Origin: an uncultured Spirochaetales bacterium
Lineage (GTDB): Bacteria > Spirochaetota > Spirochaetia > Sphaerochaetales > Sphaerochaetaceae
Assembly: GCA_937902565.1 (NCBI GenBank)
Contig: CALFMX010000065.1
Location: 1-6,361 of the forward strand
Direction: 5' to 3'
DNA: 6,361 nt
The translations under genes were made by a program, and so were the position numbers. A model generated the notes under the pieces. That model did not search any database. It was not told the DNA's origin and worked only from the letters and a program-made list of their open reading frames with translations. Numbering within the stretch: the first letter of the stretch is position 1; every line of letters begins with the position of its first letter. Positions 1 through 6,361 of the stretch are shown here, piece after piece.

Positions 1-768
<768 letters not shown>

Positions 769-795
769 TAACCCCACCGATAGGAGAGGATGACT

Positions 796-2409
796 ATGGA
801 AAGCAACAGAATCTACATCTTTGACACTACACTGCGCGACGGAGAGCAGGCTCCCGGCTATTCGATGAACCTCGATGAGAAGGTTCGTATGGCCCTCCAG
901 CTTGAGGCGCTCGGCGTGGATGTGCTGGAAGCTGGCTTTGCCATAGCATCCGAAGGGGACTTTGCCAGTGTGAAGGCCATCGCCGGAGAGTTGCAGGAGA
1001 CGGCGGTGGCCAGCCTCTCTCGTGCACTCAAGAAGGATATCGACGCGGCTTGGGAGGCGGTGAAGGGGGCCCGACGCCCGCGCATCCACACCTTCCTGGC
1101 CACCAGTGACCTCCACCTTGAGTACAAGCTGAAGATGAGCCGAGAGCGGGCCCTCGAGCAGGCAACGGCGATGGTCGCCTACGCCCGTTCACTCTGCCCT
1201 GAAGTCGAGTTCTCCGCCGAGGACGCGACGCGCACCGACCTCGACTTCCTCTGCCAGATGGTGGAGGCGGTGATCAAGGCGGGTGCGAGCGTCGTCAACC
1301 TCCCCGACACCGTCGGGTACGCCATCCCCGAGGATATGACGCGGATGGTGGGCACCGTGATGAATAAAGTGGTCAACATCGACCAGGTCATCATCGCTGT
1401 CCACTGTCACAACGACCTTGGCCTGGCGGTCGCCAACAGCCTGGCCGGCCTCAAGGCAGGGGCCCGCCAGATCGAGGGGACCCTCTGCGGCATCGGGGAG
1501 CGGGCCGGCAACGCAGCCATCGAAGAGGTGGTCATGGCCATCCGCACCAGGGGCGACGAGCTGCCCTTCACCTACGGTCTGAAGACCGAGGAGATCAGCA
1601 AGAGTGCCCGTCTTTTGGGCCAGATCACCGGTATCAAGCCCAACCCCAGCAAGGCGATCGTCGGGGCCAACGCCTTTGCCCACGAGAGCGGCATCCACCA
1701 GCACGGCATGATGGCCAACAGCCTCACCTATGAGATCATGACCCCCGAGAGCGTGGGGGTGATGAACACCAGCTTCGTGCTGGGCAAGCACAGCGGCATG
1801 CACGCCTTTGGCAAGCGGCTCGTCGAGTTGGGCTACACCCTCACCGATGAGGAGGTGAAGAGCCTCTTTGCCGAGTTCAAGAACCTCGCCGATCGCAAGA
1901 AGATCGTCGGCGACCGTGACCTCATGGCCTTGGTCGAATCCACCACACAGACCTCGCCGGTGGTCTGGGAGCTGGACAACTTCGTCGTCAATAGCGGCAA
2001 CCTCATGACCTCCACCGCCTGTGTGACCCTCAAGAAGGATGGGAAGAAGTACCAGGAGGTCGCCCGCGGCACCGGACCCGTCTACGCCAGCCTCCGGGCA
2101 GTGGAGAAGATCATCCGCCACCCCTTCAGCCTTGAGGACTACAACCTCCAGGCGGTCACCGAGCACCGGGATGCCCTTGGGGAGGTCTTTGTAAAGATCA
2201 GTGACGGCCACGGCATCTATCGAGGGCGTGGCGTCTCCACCGACGTCATCGAGGCGTCGATCCTCAGCTGCCTGGCAGCGGTGAACCGGATGCTCGATGA
2301 AGCATCCCTGTCGCGCAGCGACGCACTCAAGCCGACATCGGTGCCGAACTTTGCCAACGACATGCTCTCATCCCACTCCGACAAGAGGAAGGAGGGAGGG
2401 GATGCGTGA
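796..2409 (+). CDS. leuA: 2-isopropylmalate synthase
   Basis: LeuA condenses acetyl-CoA with 2-ketoisovalerate to 2-isopropylmalate, the committed step of leucine synthesis. The 537-residue protein has the full architecture. A TIM barrel opens with DTTLRDGEQAPG (residues 10-21, metal- and substrate-binding Arg14-Asp15). The metal-binding HCHND follows at 203-207, then GERAGNAAIEE, then NAFAHESGIHQHG near 292-304. A C-terminal regulatory domain (about residue 390 onward) contains GTGPVYASLRAVEKII and GRGVSTDVIEAS, typical of the leucine-sensing LeuA dimerisation domain, so feedback inhibition by leucine is likely. ATG codons occur at 790 and 796. AGGAG at 782-786 is 9 bases from the second but only 3 from the first, so 796 is preferred. 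The last 8 bases overlap cimA. Homocitrate synthase is unlikely given the motifs and neighbours. Confidence 0.95.
   Translation: MESNRIYIFDTTLRDGEQAPGYSMNLDEKVRMALQLEALGVDVLEAGFAIASEGDFASVKAIAGELQETAVASLSRALKKDIDAAWEAVKGARRPRIHTFLATSDLHLEYKLKMSRERALEQATAMVAYARSLCPEVEFSAEDATRTDLDFLCQMVEAVIKAGASVVNLPDTVGYAIPEDMTRMVGTVMNKVVNIDQVIIAVHCHNDLGLAVANSLAGLKAGARQIEGTLCGIGERAGNAAIEEVVMAIRTRGDELPFTYGLKTEEISKSARLLGQITGIKPNPSKAIVGANAFAHESGIHQHGMMANSLTYEIMTPESVGVMNTSFVLGKHSGMHAFGKRLVELGYTLTDEEVKSLFAEFKNLADRKKIVGDRDLMALVESTTQTSPVVWELDNFVVNSGNLMTSTACVTLKKDGKKYQEVARGTGPVYASLRAVEKIIRHPFSLEDYNLQAVTEHRDALGEVFVKISDGHGIYRGRGVSTDVIEASILSCLAAVNRMLDEASLSRSDALKPTSVPNFANDMLSSHSDKRKEGGDA
2389..2395 (+). promoter_or_regulatory. 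Ribosome binding site deciding the cimA start
   Basis: AAGGAGG sits inside the last codons of leuA, 6 bases before ATG 2402. It favours that start over the upstream in-frame ATG at 2297. Because the cimA start overlaps the leuA stop, ribosomes finishing leuA can re-initiate on cimA (translational coupling, inferred). Confidence 0.8.
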
Positions 2410-3994
2410 GATCTCGATCTTCGATTCCACCCTCCGCGACGGCAGCCAGGGCGAGGGGATCAGCTTCTCGGTCTCCGACAAGCTGAAGATCGTCCAGGCC
2501 CTCGACACCCTCGGTGTCTCCTATATCGAGGCGGGGAACCCCGGCTCGAACCCCAAGGACCTGGAGTTCTTCCAAGCGGCACGGCAACTCGAGCTCAAGC
2601 ACGCCACGATCGTGGCCTTTGGCTCGACGAGGCGCAAGCTGATCCGGGCGAGCGAGGATGCAAACCTGCAGAGCCTTGCCAGGGCGGGGACCGCCGTCGT
2701 CTCGATCTTCGGCAAGAGCTGGGACTTCCATGTCACCGACATCATCCGCACGACGCTGGAAGAGAACCTCACGATGATCGAGGAGTCGGTGCGCTTCATC
2801 ACCGAGGGCGGTTCCTCCGTCTTCTTCGATGCCGAGCACTACTATGATGGGTGGGAGGCGAATGCCGACTACGCAGCAGAGACCCTCAGGGCCGCGCTGA
2901 GGGGTGGGGCGAAGGCCCTCATCCTCTGTGAGACACGCGGGGGGATGCTCCCGAGCCGGGTCAGGGCGATCACCGAGGAGACGAAGCGCCTCTTCCCCGA
3001 TGTCGAGATCGGGGTGCACGCCCACGATGACATCGGCTGTGGGGTTGCCTCCTCGATTGCGGCGGTGGAGGGTGGGGCGACACAGGTGCAGGGCACGCTG
3101 CTCGGCTTCGGGGAGCGTTGCGGCAACGCAAACCTCAGTGCCATCATCGCCATCCTCGAGACGAAGATGGGCCACAGGTGCCTCAATGGCGAGAGCCTTG
3201 AGCAGCTGACGCGCATCAGCCGCCGGGTGGCTGAGATCAGCAACGTGCGCATCAGCGGGCGGACCCCGTTCATCGGCCGGAGCGCCTTCGCCCACAAGGG
3301 CGGGATGCACATCGACGGGGTGCAGAAGAACCCCCACTCCTTTGAGCATATCGACCCGCTGGCAGTAGGCAATGAGCGGAGGCTGTTGATGAGCGAAGTC
3401 GCCGGCCGCGCCCTGATGCTCCGGCGCATCGCCCGTATCGCCCCGCACCTCGACAAGGATGATCCGGTGACCGTCAGCCTGATGGATGAGCTGAAGCGCC
3501 TGGAGGCGGAGGGGTATCAGTTCGAGGGGGCCGAATCCTCCTTTGACCTGGTCATCCGCCGCCACCTGAACATGTACAAGCCGTACTTCTCCCTGGTGCA
3601 CTACCAGACCATCGGCTCGAGCCCCTACGTCGACCTGCTCAGCGACGCCAGCCACGCGGTGGTGGTGAAGGTGAAGGTCGCCGGAGAGAGCGCCATAACG
3701 GCAGCCGAGGGGGAGGGGCCGGTCAATGCCCTGGACAAGGCGTTGCGCAAGGTATTGGAGCAGTTCTACCCAAGCCTAAAGAGTGTCCACCTCACCGACT
3801 ACAAGGTACGGGTGCTCGACAGCGGCGGGGCGACGGCGAGCAAGGTCCGCGTCCTCATCGAATCGAGCGATGGGATCAATACCTGGTCGACGATCGGGGT
3901 GAGCCGGGACATCATCGAGGCGAGTTGGTTTGCCCTCAGTGATAGCATCGAGTATAAGTTGATAGCCGACGGCATCGAGCCGTCCGAAGAGTAA
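2402..3994 (+). CDS. cimA: (R)-citramalate synthase
   Basis: CimA condenses pyruvate with acetyl-CoA to (R)-citramalate, feeding 2-oxobutyrate and isoleucine synthesis without threonine deaminase. The 530-residue protein shows the LeuA-like barrel with the hallmarks of the citramalate-type subfamily: FDSTLRDGSQGEGISFSV at the N-terminus (Arg12-Asp13), EAGNPGSNPKD, HAHDD metal motif at 206-210, GFGERCGNANL around 236-246, and GRSAFAHKGGMHIDG around 292-306. A C-terminal LeuA-type regulatory domain ends with VGVSRDIIEASWFAL. The length matches the family (about 520-540). The start is ATG 2402, preceded by AAGGAGG (2389-2395) with 6-base spacing and overlapping the leuA stop. A longer frame from 2297 has no family similarity in its extra 35 residues. 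The metal motif reads H-x-H-D-D where H-x-H-N-D is usual. Substrate choice is inferred from subfamily motifs and the ilvC-leuA-leuC context. Confidence 0.9.
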   Translation: MREISIFDSTLRDGSQGEGISFSVSDKLKIVQALDTLGVSYIEAGNPGSNPKDLEFFQAARQLELKHATIVAFGSTRRKLIRASEDANLQSLARAGTAVVSIFGKSWDFHVTDIIRTTLEENLTMIEESVRFITEGGSSVFFDAEHYYDGWEANADYAAETLRAALRGGAKALILCETRGGMLPSRVRAITEETKRLFPDVEIGVHAHDDIGCGVASSIAAVEGGATQVQGTLLGFGERCGNANLSAIIAILETKMGHRCLNGESLEQLTRISRRVAEISNVRISGRTPFIGRSAFAHKGGMHIDGVQKNPHSFEHIDPLAVGNERRLLMSEVAGRALMLRRIARIAPHLDKDDPVTVSLMDELKRLEAEGYQFEGAESSFDLVIRRHLNMYKPYFSLVHYQTIGSSPYVDLLSDASHAVVVKVKVAGESAITAAEGEGPVNALDKALRKVLEQFYPSLKSVHLTDYKVRVLDSGGATASKVRVLIESSDGINTWSTIGVSRDIIEASWFALSDSIEYKLIADGIEPSEE

Positions 3995-4009
3995 GAGAGG
4001 AGTTGCCCC

Positions 4010-4243
4010 ATGGGAATGACTATGTCACAGAAAATCTTGGCAGCACATGCAGGCCTTGAGAGCGTGCGTGCCGGCCAGTTGGTCATGGCCGACCTGGATA
4101 TGGTGCTCGGAAACGACATCACTGCGCCGGTAGCCATCAATGAGTTTGCCAAGTTCGGCAAGGAGACGGTCTTTGACCAGGACAAGGTCGCCCTCGTGCC
4201 TGACCACTTCACCCCGAACAAGGACATCAAGGCCGCCGAGCAG
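4010..4243 (+). CDS. leuC: 3-isopropylmalate/citramalate dehydratase large subunit, N-terminal 78 codons only
   Basis: LeuC with LeuD forms the [4Fe-4S] isomerase converting 2- to 3-isopropylmalate, and citramalate to 3-methylmalate, so one enzyme can serve both upstream synthases. The visible part starts [15 protein letters not shown] and includes [18 protein letters not shown] and [16 protein letters not shown]. These are typical of the N-terminus of the roughly 420-residue bacterial LeuC type. AGAGGAG at 3996-4002 lies 7 bases before ATG 4010. Similarity stops after the Gln codon at 4241-4243. The expected continuation, including the ADSHTCTYGA segment and all three cluster-ligating cysteines, is absent. 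The reading frame stays open to 4939 by chance through unrelated DNA. As it stands the fragment cannot encode a working enzyme. The break is probably an artefact junction rather than a mutation. Confidence 0.88.
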
Positions 4244-4393
4244 GCCTCGCTGATCGAGAGCCGGTATTCCGCTGGCGGGAGCGCTCCTGTGGTTCCGGTG
4301 ACGACCCGCTATTTCGCCAGTGATGAAGTGCTCATCAGCTGGGACGACCAGCAGGTACTGATGTTGTGCAGGGAGGCGGTGTACCTGCAGATT
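4244..4393 (+). other. Orphan 150-base segment between two junctions
   Basis: This stretch belongs neither to leuC on its left nor to cbiF on its right. The + frame continuing from leuC is open and reads like ordinary protein, including [17 protein letters not shown] and [12 protein letters not shown], but I do not recognise a family. A - strand frame continuing from cbiF is also open (including [18 protein letters not shown]), while two of the other four frames clearly hit stops. It may be an internal piece of a coding gene from another genome. A PstI-type palindrome, CTGCAG, lies at 4385-4390 next to the right junction. It could mark a cloning join or be chance. Confidence 0.45.
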
Positions 4394-4813
4394 CCTGCCG
4401 GCAAGGCGGGTGAGGATCACGGTCTGGGAGACTCCCGGCAGCGTGTATTCCGCGCCGAGCGTCGCCGCCGCTCCGCAGAAGGAGCTGACGCCGGGCACCA
4501 CCTGAAACGGAACGCCCCGGCTCTTCAGCGCGTCCATCTGCTCGCGGATGGCCCCGAAAACCGACGGGTCGCCCGTGTGCAGGCGGACCACCGTCTTCCC
4601 CTGCCGCGCGAACGGCACCATCGCTTCGATCACCTGTTCCAGCGTCATATCGGCGCTGTTTTTCTTCACGCAGCCCGGCCGGGCGAAGTCCAGCAGTTCG
4701 GGGTTCACCAGCGAGCCCGCGTAAACGATCAGGTCCGCCCCCTCCAGCAGCTTTTTTCCGCGAACGGTAATCAGGTCAGCCGCCCCCGGCCCGGCACCCA
4801 CAAAATAAACCAT
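4394..4813 (-). CDS. cbiF: Cobalt-precorrin-4 C11-methyltransferase, N-terminal 140 codons (3'-truncated)
   Basis: CbiF/CobM is a SAM-dependent cytoplasmic enzyme that methylates C-11 of (cobalt-)precorrin-4 during corrin ring synthesis. The visible N-terminal half carries [10 protein letters not shown] (residues 4-13, SAM-site glycine loop), [14 protein letters not shown], the strongly conserved [24 protein letters not shown], and [14 protein letters not shown]. These are diagnostic for CbiF/CobM among the tetrapyrrole methylases. The start is ATG at 4813-4811, one base into the cbiD stop (TGATG), with GGAGG at 4825-4821 seven bases upstream, so translation is probably coupled to cbiD. Similarity ends after the Arg codon at 4396-4394, about 110 residues short of the usual ~250. 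The frame stays open beyond that through unrelated DNA. The cbi name is preferred over cobM because CbiD belongs to the anaerobic pathway. Confidence 0.92.
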
Positions 4814-5952
4814 CACGATTCCTCCGTCAGTTCCCGAATCAAGCCGTCGGCCCCGGCGGTTTCCCCCAGAAGACCGTACCCGTTGCTGAACATCACCGCT
4901 TCCGCCCGGACGCCGCATCCGACGCGCCGGGAAAGGTGAAAGCCGATCTTTTCCATCACGCTTTCCATCACCGGGCGCACAAGCCTCTCGCGGCCCAGAA
5001 CCTCCAGCGCGGCGTCGCAGGTCGCAGAATCCATCACTTCCCGCAGGGCCGCGCGCGGCGCCCCGCACAGCGCGGCGTGTGCCGTCAGGATCTCCATGCG
5101 GGCGTCGGCCCAGCGGGAGTGGGTGTTCATGATGCCCGCGGCCAGCTTGACGAGCTTTCCGATGTGGCCCACCACCAGAATCCGTTCAAAGCCGAGCTGC
5201 ACGGCGTTATCGAGCGTCGCCCCGAAAAAGTTGGAGCACTTGACCGTGAGGGGAAGAAGCGCGCCGAACCGCTCTTTCAGAAAATCCGCCCCGTAGTTTC
5301 CCGGCGTCAGGACGGCGCCGGAGCGCCCGTCGGCCCGCAGGCGGCTGAGCTCGAGCCGGATGCTGTCCGCCATGGCCTGCTCGCTCATCGGCTCCACGAT
5401 CCCGCTCGTCCCCAGAATGGAGATTCCCCCTTCGATGCCGAGGCGGGGATTGAACGTTTTCGCGGCGATCTTCTCTCCTTCCGGGACGGAGATCACGATG
5501 CGGAGGCCGCCCGGATAGCCGGATTCGCGGCCCGCCCGTTCCGCTTCCAAAAGGATCATCCGGCGCGGTACGCGGTTGATCGCGGCGGCCCCAACGGGCT
5601 GGTCAAGCCCCTTTTTCGTCACGCGGCCGACGCCTTTCCCGCCCTCGACCGAAACGCCCGCGCCCGGGGCCTTTTCCGCCCTGGCGTAAACGAGGACCCC
5701 ATCCGTCGCGTCGGGGTCGTCCCCGCCGTCCTTCCTGACGGCGCACTGCGCGAAATCCGCGCCGCGCGCGCAGTCCAGAAGCTCCGCGCAGACGCGGACC
5801 CCCGAAGGCGTGACGATCGTTTCCGAAGGGCCCGCTTTTCCGGTCAGCAGCAGGCGCACCGCGCCGCGGGCGGCGATCGCCGCACAGCTTCCCGTAGTGT
5901 AGCCGCAGCGGAATTTTTTCTGGTTTTTATAAATATAATGCTCAAAAGCCAA
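4813..5952 (-). CDS. cbiD: Cobalt-precorrin-5B (C1)-methyltransferase
   Basis: CbiD uses S-adenosylmethionine to methylate C-1 of cobalt-precorrin-5B, giving cobalt-precorrin-6A in the anaerobic B12 pathway. Family motifs run the whole length: [11 protein letters not shown] near residues 15-25, [19 protein letters not shown] and VEPMSEQAM mid-protein, [19 protein letters not shown], and the classic [20 protein letters not shown]. The preferred start is TTG at 5952-5950 with AAGGGG 9 bases upstream, giving 379 residues, the usual family size. An ATG at 6054 in the same frame would add 34 residues without family similarity, has no clear ribosome site, and would place the intrinsic terminator at 5972-6010 inside the coding region. 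The stop overlaps the cbiF start as TGATG. Expression is probably controlled by the structured leader upstream. Function is firm; the exact start is moderately sure. Confidence 0.94.
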   Translation of the reverse strand: MAFEHYIYKNQKKFRCGYTTGSCAAIAARGAVRLLLTGKAGPSETIVTPSGVRVCAELLDCARGADFAQCAVRKDGGDDPDATDGVLVYARAEKAPGAGVSVEGGKGVGRVTKKGLDQPVGAAAINRVPRRMILLEAERAGRESGYPGGLRIVISVPEGEKIAAKTFNPRLGIEGGISILGTSGIVEPMSEQAMADSIRLELSRLRADGRSGAVLTPGNYGADFLKERFGALLPLTVKCSNFFGATLDNAVQLGFERILVVGHIGKLVKLAAGIMNTHSRWADARMEILTAHAALCGAPRAALREVMDSATCDAALEVLGRERLVRPVMESVMEKIGFHLSRRVGCGVRAEAVMFSNGYGLLGETAGADGLIRELTEES

Positions 5953-5971
5953 ACCTGCAATCCCCTTCGTG

Positions 5972-6010
5972 AAAAAAACGCCCGTGCAGCAAAAATCCCC
6001 TGCACAGACG
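5972..6010 (-). terminator. Intrinsic terminator/attenuator in the cbiD leader
   Basis: On the - strand, CGTCTGTGCAG (6010-6000) pairs without mismatch, allowing two G-U pairs, with CTGCACGGGCG (5989-5979). The 11-bp stem encloses a 10-base loop and is followed at once by seven T (5978-5972). It lies between the cbiD promoter and the start codon, about 20 bases before the preferred TTG, so it would stop transcription before cbiD unless prevented. An alternative pairing is available: AGACG at 6031-6027 is complementary to the base of the stem, CGTCT at 6010-6006, and could act as an antiterminator. Confidence 0.8.
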
Positions 6011-6156
6011 CAATGGCCTTTCTTCTCGTCTTTCAGCCCCGTAAGGCCGGGCATCCCGCAACCCGCGGCCGGTCGCCCCTTTTTCCGCTGCCCGGTTCCA
6101 AACGCCGGCGCCCGCGGAAAAGCGCGCCGGTGCCCCGCTCCGGGTTCGACAGATTT
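6011..6156 (-). promoter_or_regulatory. Structured cbiD leader, candidate riboswitch or other attenuation sensor
   Basis: The roughly 145 bases from the predicted transcription start to the terminator are GC-rich and full of inverted repeats. CCGGCGC (6130-6124) pairs with GCGCCGG (6111-6105). CCGGGCA (6095-6089) pairs with TGCCCGG (6053-6047) and encloses GCGG/CCGC. GGCCTT (6048-6043) pairs with AAGGCC (6020-6015) and shares two bases with the previous stem, so the two compete. A short part, GACGAG followed by GGCCATTG, faintly recalls the GACGA...GCCACTG part of cobalamin riboswitches. The core GGTG-AA-TCC and ACTGT elements are not seen, so no ligand class is assigned. Control by cobalamin or cobalt is an inference from the downstream genes. 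Confidence 0.5.
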
Positions 6157-6162
6157 GATAAT

Positions 6163-6191
6163 ATTATAGCATACCGCCCCTTAAAAAACAA
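6163..6191 (-). promoter_or_regulatory. Promoter for cbiD-cbiF
   Basis: On the - strand, TTGTTT (6191-6186) is separated by 17 bases from a perfect -10, TATAAT (6168-6163). The -10 is preceded by TGC, an extended -10. Spacing and sequence fit the housekeeping sigma factor. Transcription should start near 6156, leaving a leader of about 200 bases before cbiD. Confidence 0.75.
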
Positions 6192-6208
6192 GAAGCGCGC
6201 CGTTCGGA

Positions 6209-6218
6209 AAAACGTTTT
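6209..6218. repeat. 10-bp AT-rich palindrome between divergent promoters
   Basis: AAAACGTTTT is a perfect palindrome upstream of both the cbiD promoter and the + strand promoter. It could be an operator half-site or chance in an AT-rich spacer; no regulator family is recognised. Confidence 0.25.
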
Positions 6219-6258
6219 ATGTAATTTCTGTCAATACCTGTAGTTTCTTACAATTTGC

Positions 6259-6287
6259 TTTCTCCGGCCCGCGGATTCCGGTATAAT
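6259..6287 (+). promoter_or_regulatory. Putative promoter of the right-edge gene
   Basis: A perfect TATAAT lies at 6282-6287. The -35 region is weak: TTTCTC at 6259-6264 has the correct 17-base spacing, whereas the better-looking TTGCTT at 6255 is 21 bases away. A start near 6294 would give a leader of about 30 bases. An activator may compensate for the poor -35, or the promoter may simply be moderate. Confidence 0.5.
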
Positions 6288-6309
6288 TTAAGAGATAAAA
6301 AATACTTTC

Positions 6310-6315
6310 AGGAGG
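6310..6315 (+). promoter_or_regulatory. Ribosome binding site of the right-edge gene
   Basis: A perfect AGGAGG is followed 10 bases later by ATG 6326. It is the main evidence that a real gene starts at the edge. Confidence 0.75.
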
Positions 6316-6325
6316 CAGCCTGCAT

Positions 6326-6361
6326 ATGAACCAGTATCAATTTTTGCTAGACCTTGATTCC
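6326..6361 (+). CDS. Start of an unrecognised gene, cut by the window edge
   Basis: Twelve codons are visible, MNQYQFLLDLDS, with no stop. The start is supported by AGGAGG at 6310-6315 and a TATAAT box at 6282-6287. The gene is divergent from cbiD and shares the intergenic region with it. The sequence is too short to assign a family. The codons are less GC-rich than the cbi genes, as is common at gene starts. Confidence 0.6.
   Translation, partial: MNQYQFLLDLDS

Noticed and set aside
1189..3655. Long - strand open frames (about 340 and 442 codons) opposite leuA and cimA
   Set aside because: Both lie wholly antisense to genes with full family motifs. Their translations are low-complexity and rich in Asp, His, Val, Leu and Gly, as expected from the complement of high-GC coding DNA.
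4385..4390. CTGCAG (PstI site) at the junction as proof of a cloning join
   Set aside because: A six-base site is expected by chance at this GC content, and no matching site marks the other junctions. It is suggestive only.
4010..4939. A 309-codon + frame as a LeuC fusion protein
   Set aside because: Only the first 78 codons are LeuC; the rest is the orphan segment and then the antisense of cbiF. The frame is open by chance across two junctions.
4025..5068. A 347-codon - frame as a long CbiF variant
   Set aside because: CbiF similarity is confined to 4394-4813. The upstream part is antisense or out-of-frame cbiD, and the downstream part is orphan DNA and antisense leuC.
6000..6160. Calling the leader a standard cobalamin riboswitch
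   Set aside because: GACGAG and GGCCATTG are only loosely similar to conserved elements, and the GGTG-AA-TCC and ACTGT core could not be found by eye. It is left as an unclassified structured leader.
6229..6234. A perfect TTGACA on the - strand as an additional -35
   Set aside because: No -10 element lies at 16-18 bases (the sequence there is TTTTCC). It is not part of the cbiD promoter, whose -35 is at 6186-6191.
4936..6243. A 435-codon + strand frame opposite cbiD and its leader
   Set aside because: The translation is Arg-, Ala- and Pro-rich with no motif and runs through the cbiD promoter and terminator. It is a shadow of cbiD.

Overview
The window looks like a composite of bacterial DNA from at least two sources rather than one natural locus. 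About two thirds (roughly 55-4243, + strand) is the middle of a branched-chain amino acid operon: the end of ilvC, complete leuA, complete cimA and the first 78 codons of leuC. About one third (roughly 4394-6361) is a cobalamin-biosynthesis locus on the - strand (cbiD, then the first 140 codons of cbiF) with a divergent + strand gene starting at the right edge. A 150-base stretch (4244-4393) matching neither separates the two blocks. The first ~57 bases look like a - strand fragment of a TonB-dependent receptor gene.

Left block. ilvC, leuA, cimA and leuC are tightly packed: a 27-base gap to the preferred leuA start, an 8-base leuA/cimA overlap, and a 15-base gap before leuC. Each complete start has a good Shine-Dalgarno sequence. 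KARI (IlvC) serves valine, leucine and isoleucine synthesis. LeuA commits 2-ketoisovalerate to leucine. CimA makes citramalate from pyruvate and acetyl-CoA, giving a threonine-independent route to 2-oxobutyrate and isoleucine. LeuC would isomerise both isopropylmalate and citramalate. The block therefore encodes combined leucine and isoleucine synthesis with shared downstream enzymes. The operon promoter is not in the window. The host is a bacterium, perhaps an anaerobe of the Spirochaetota or Bacillota, but this is weakly supported.

Right block. cbiD and cbiF overlap as TGATG, and both belong to the anaerobic (cobalt-early) B12 pathway. The cbiD promoter is strong (extended -10 TATAAT, 17-base spacer, TTGTTT). 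It is followed by a ~145-base GC-rich leader full of inverted repeats, ending in an intrinsic terminator (11-bp stem, seven U) just before the cbiD start. This is an attenuator or riboswitch-type arrangement, although no textbook cobalamin riboswitch core is visible. AGGAGG ribosome sites, consensus promoters and the gene order fit a high-GC member of the Clostridia.

The 373 bases between cbiD and the right-hand gene (5953-6325) hold the leader, the terminator, two divergent promoters and a short AT-rich palindrome. Three breaks (about 52-57, 4244 and 4390-4397) each cut a well-known protein family in mid-sequence. The simplest explanation is a chimeric assembly or clone, so gene linkage across these points should not be trusted.
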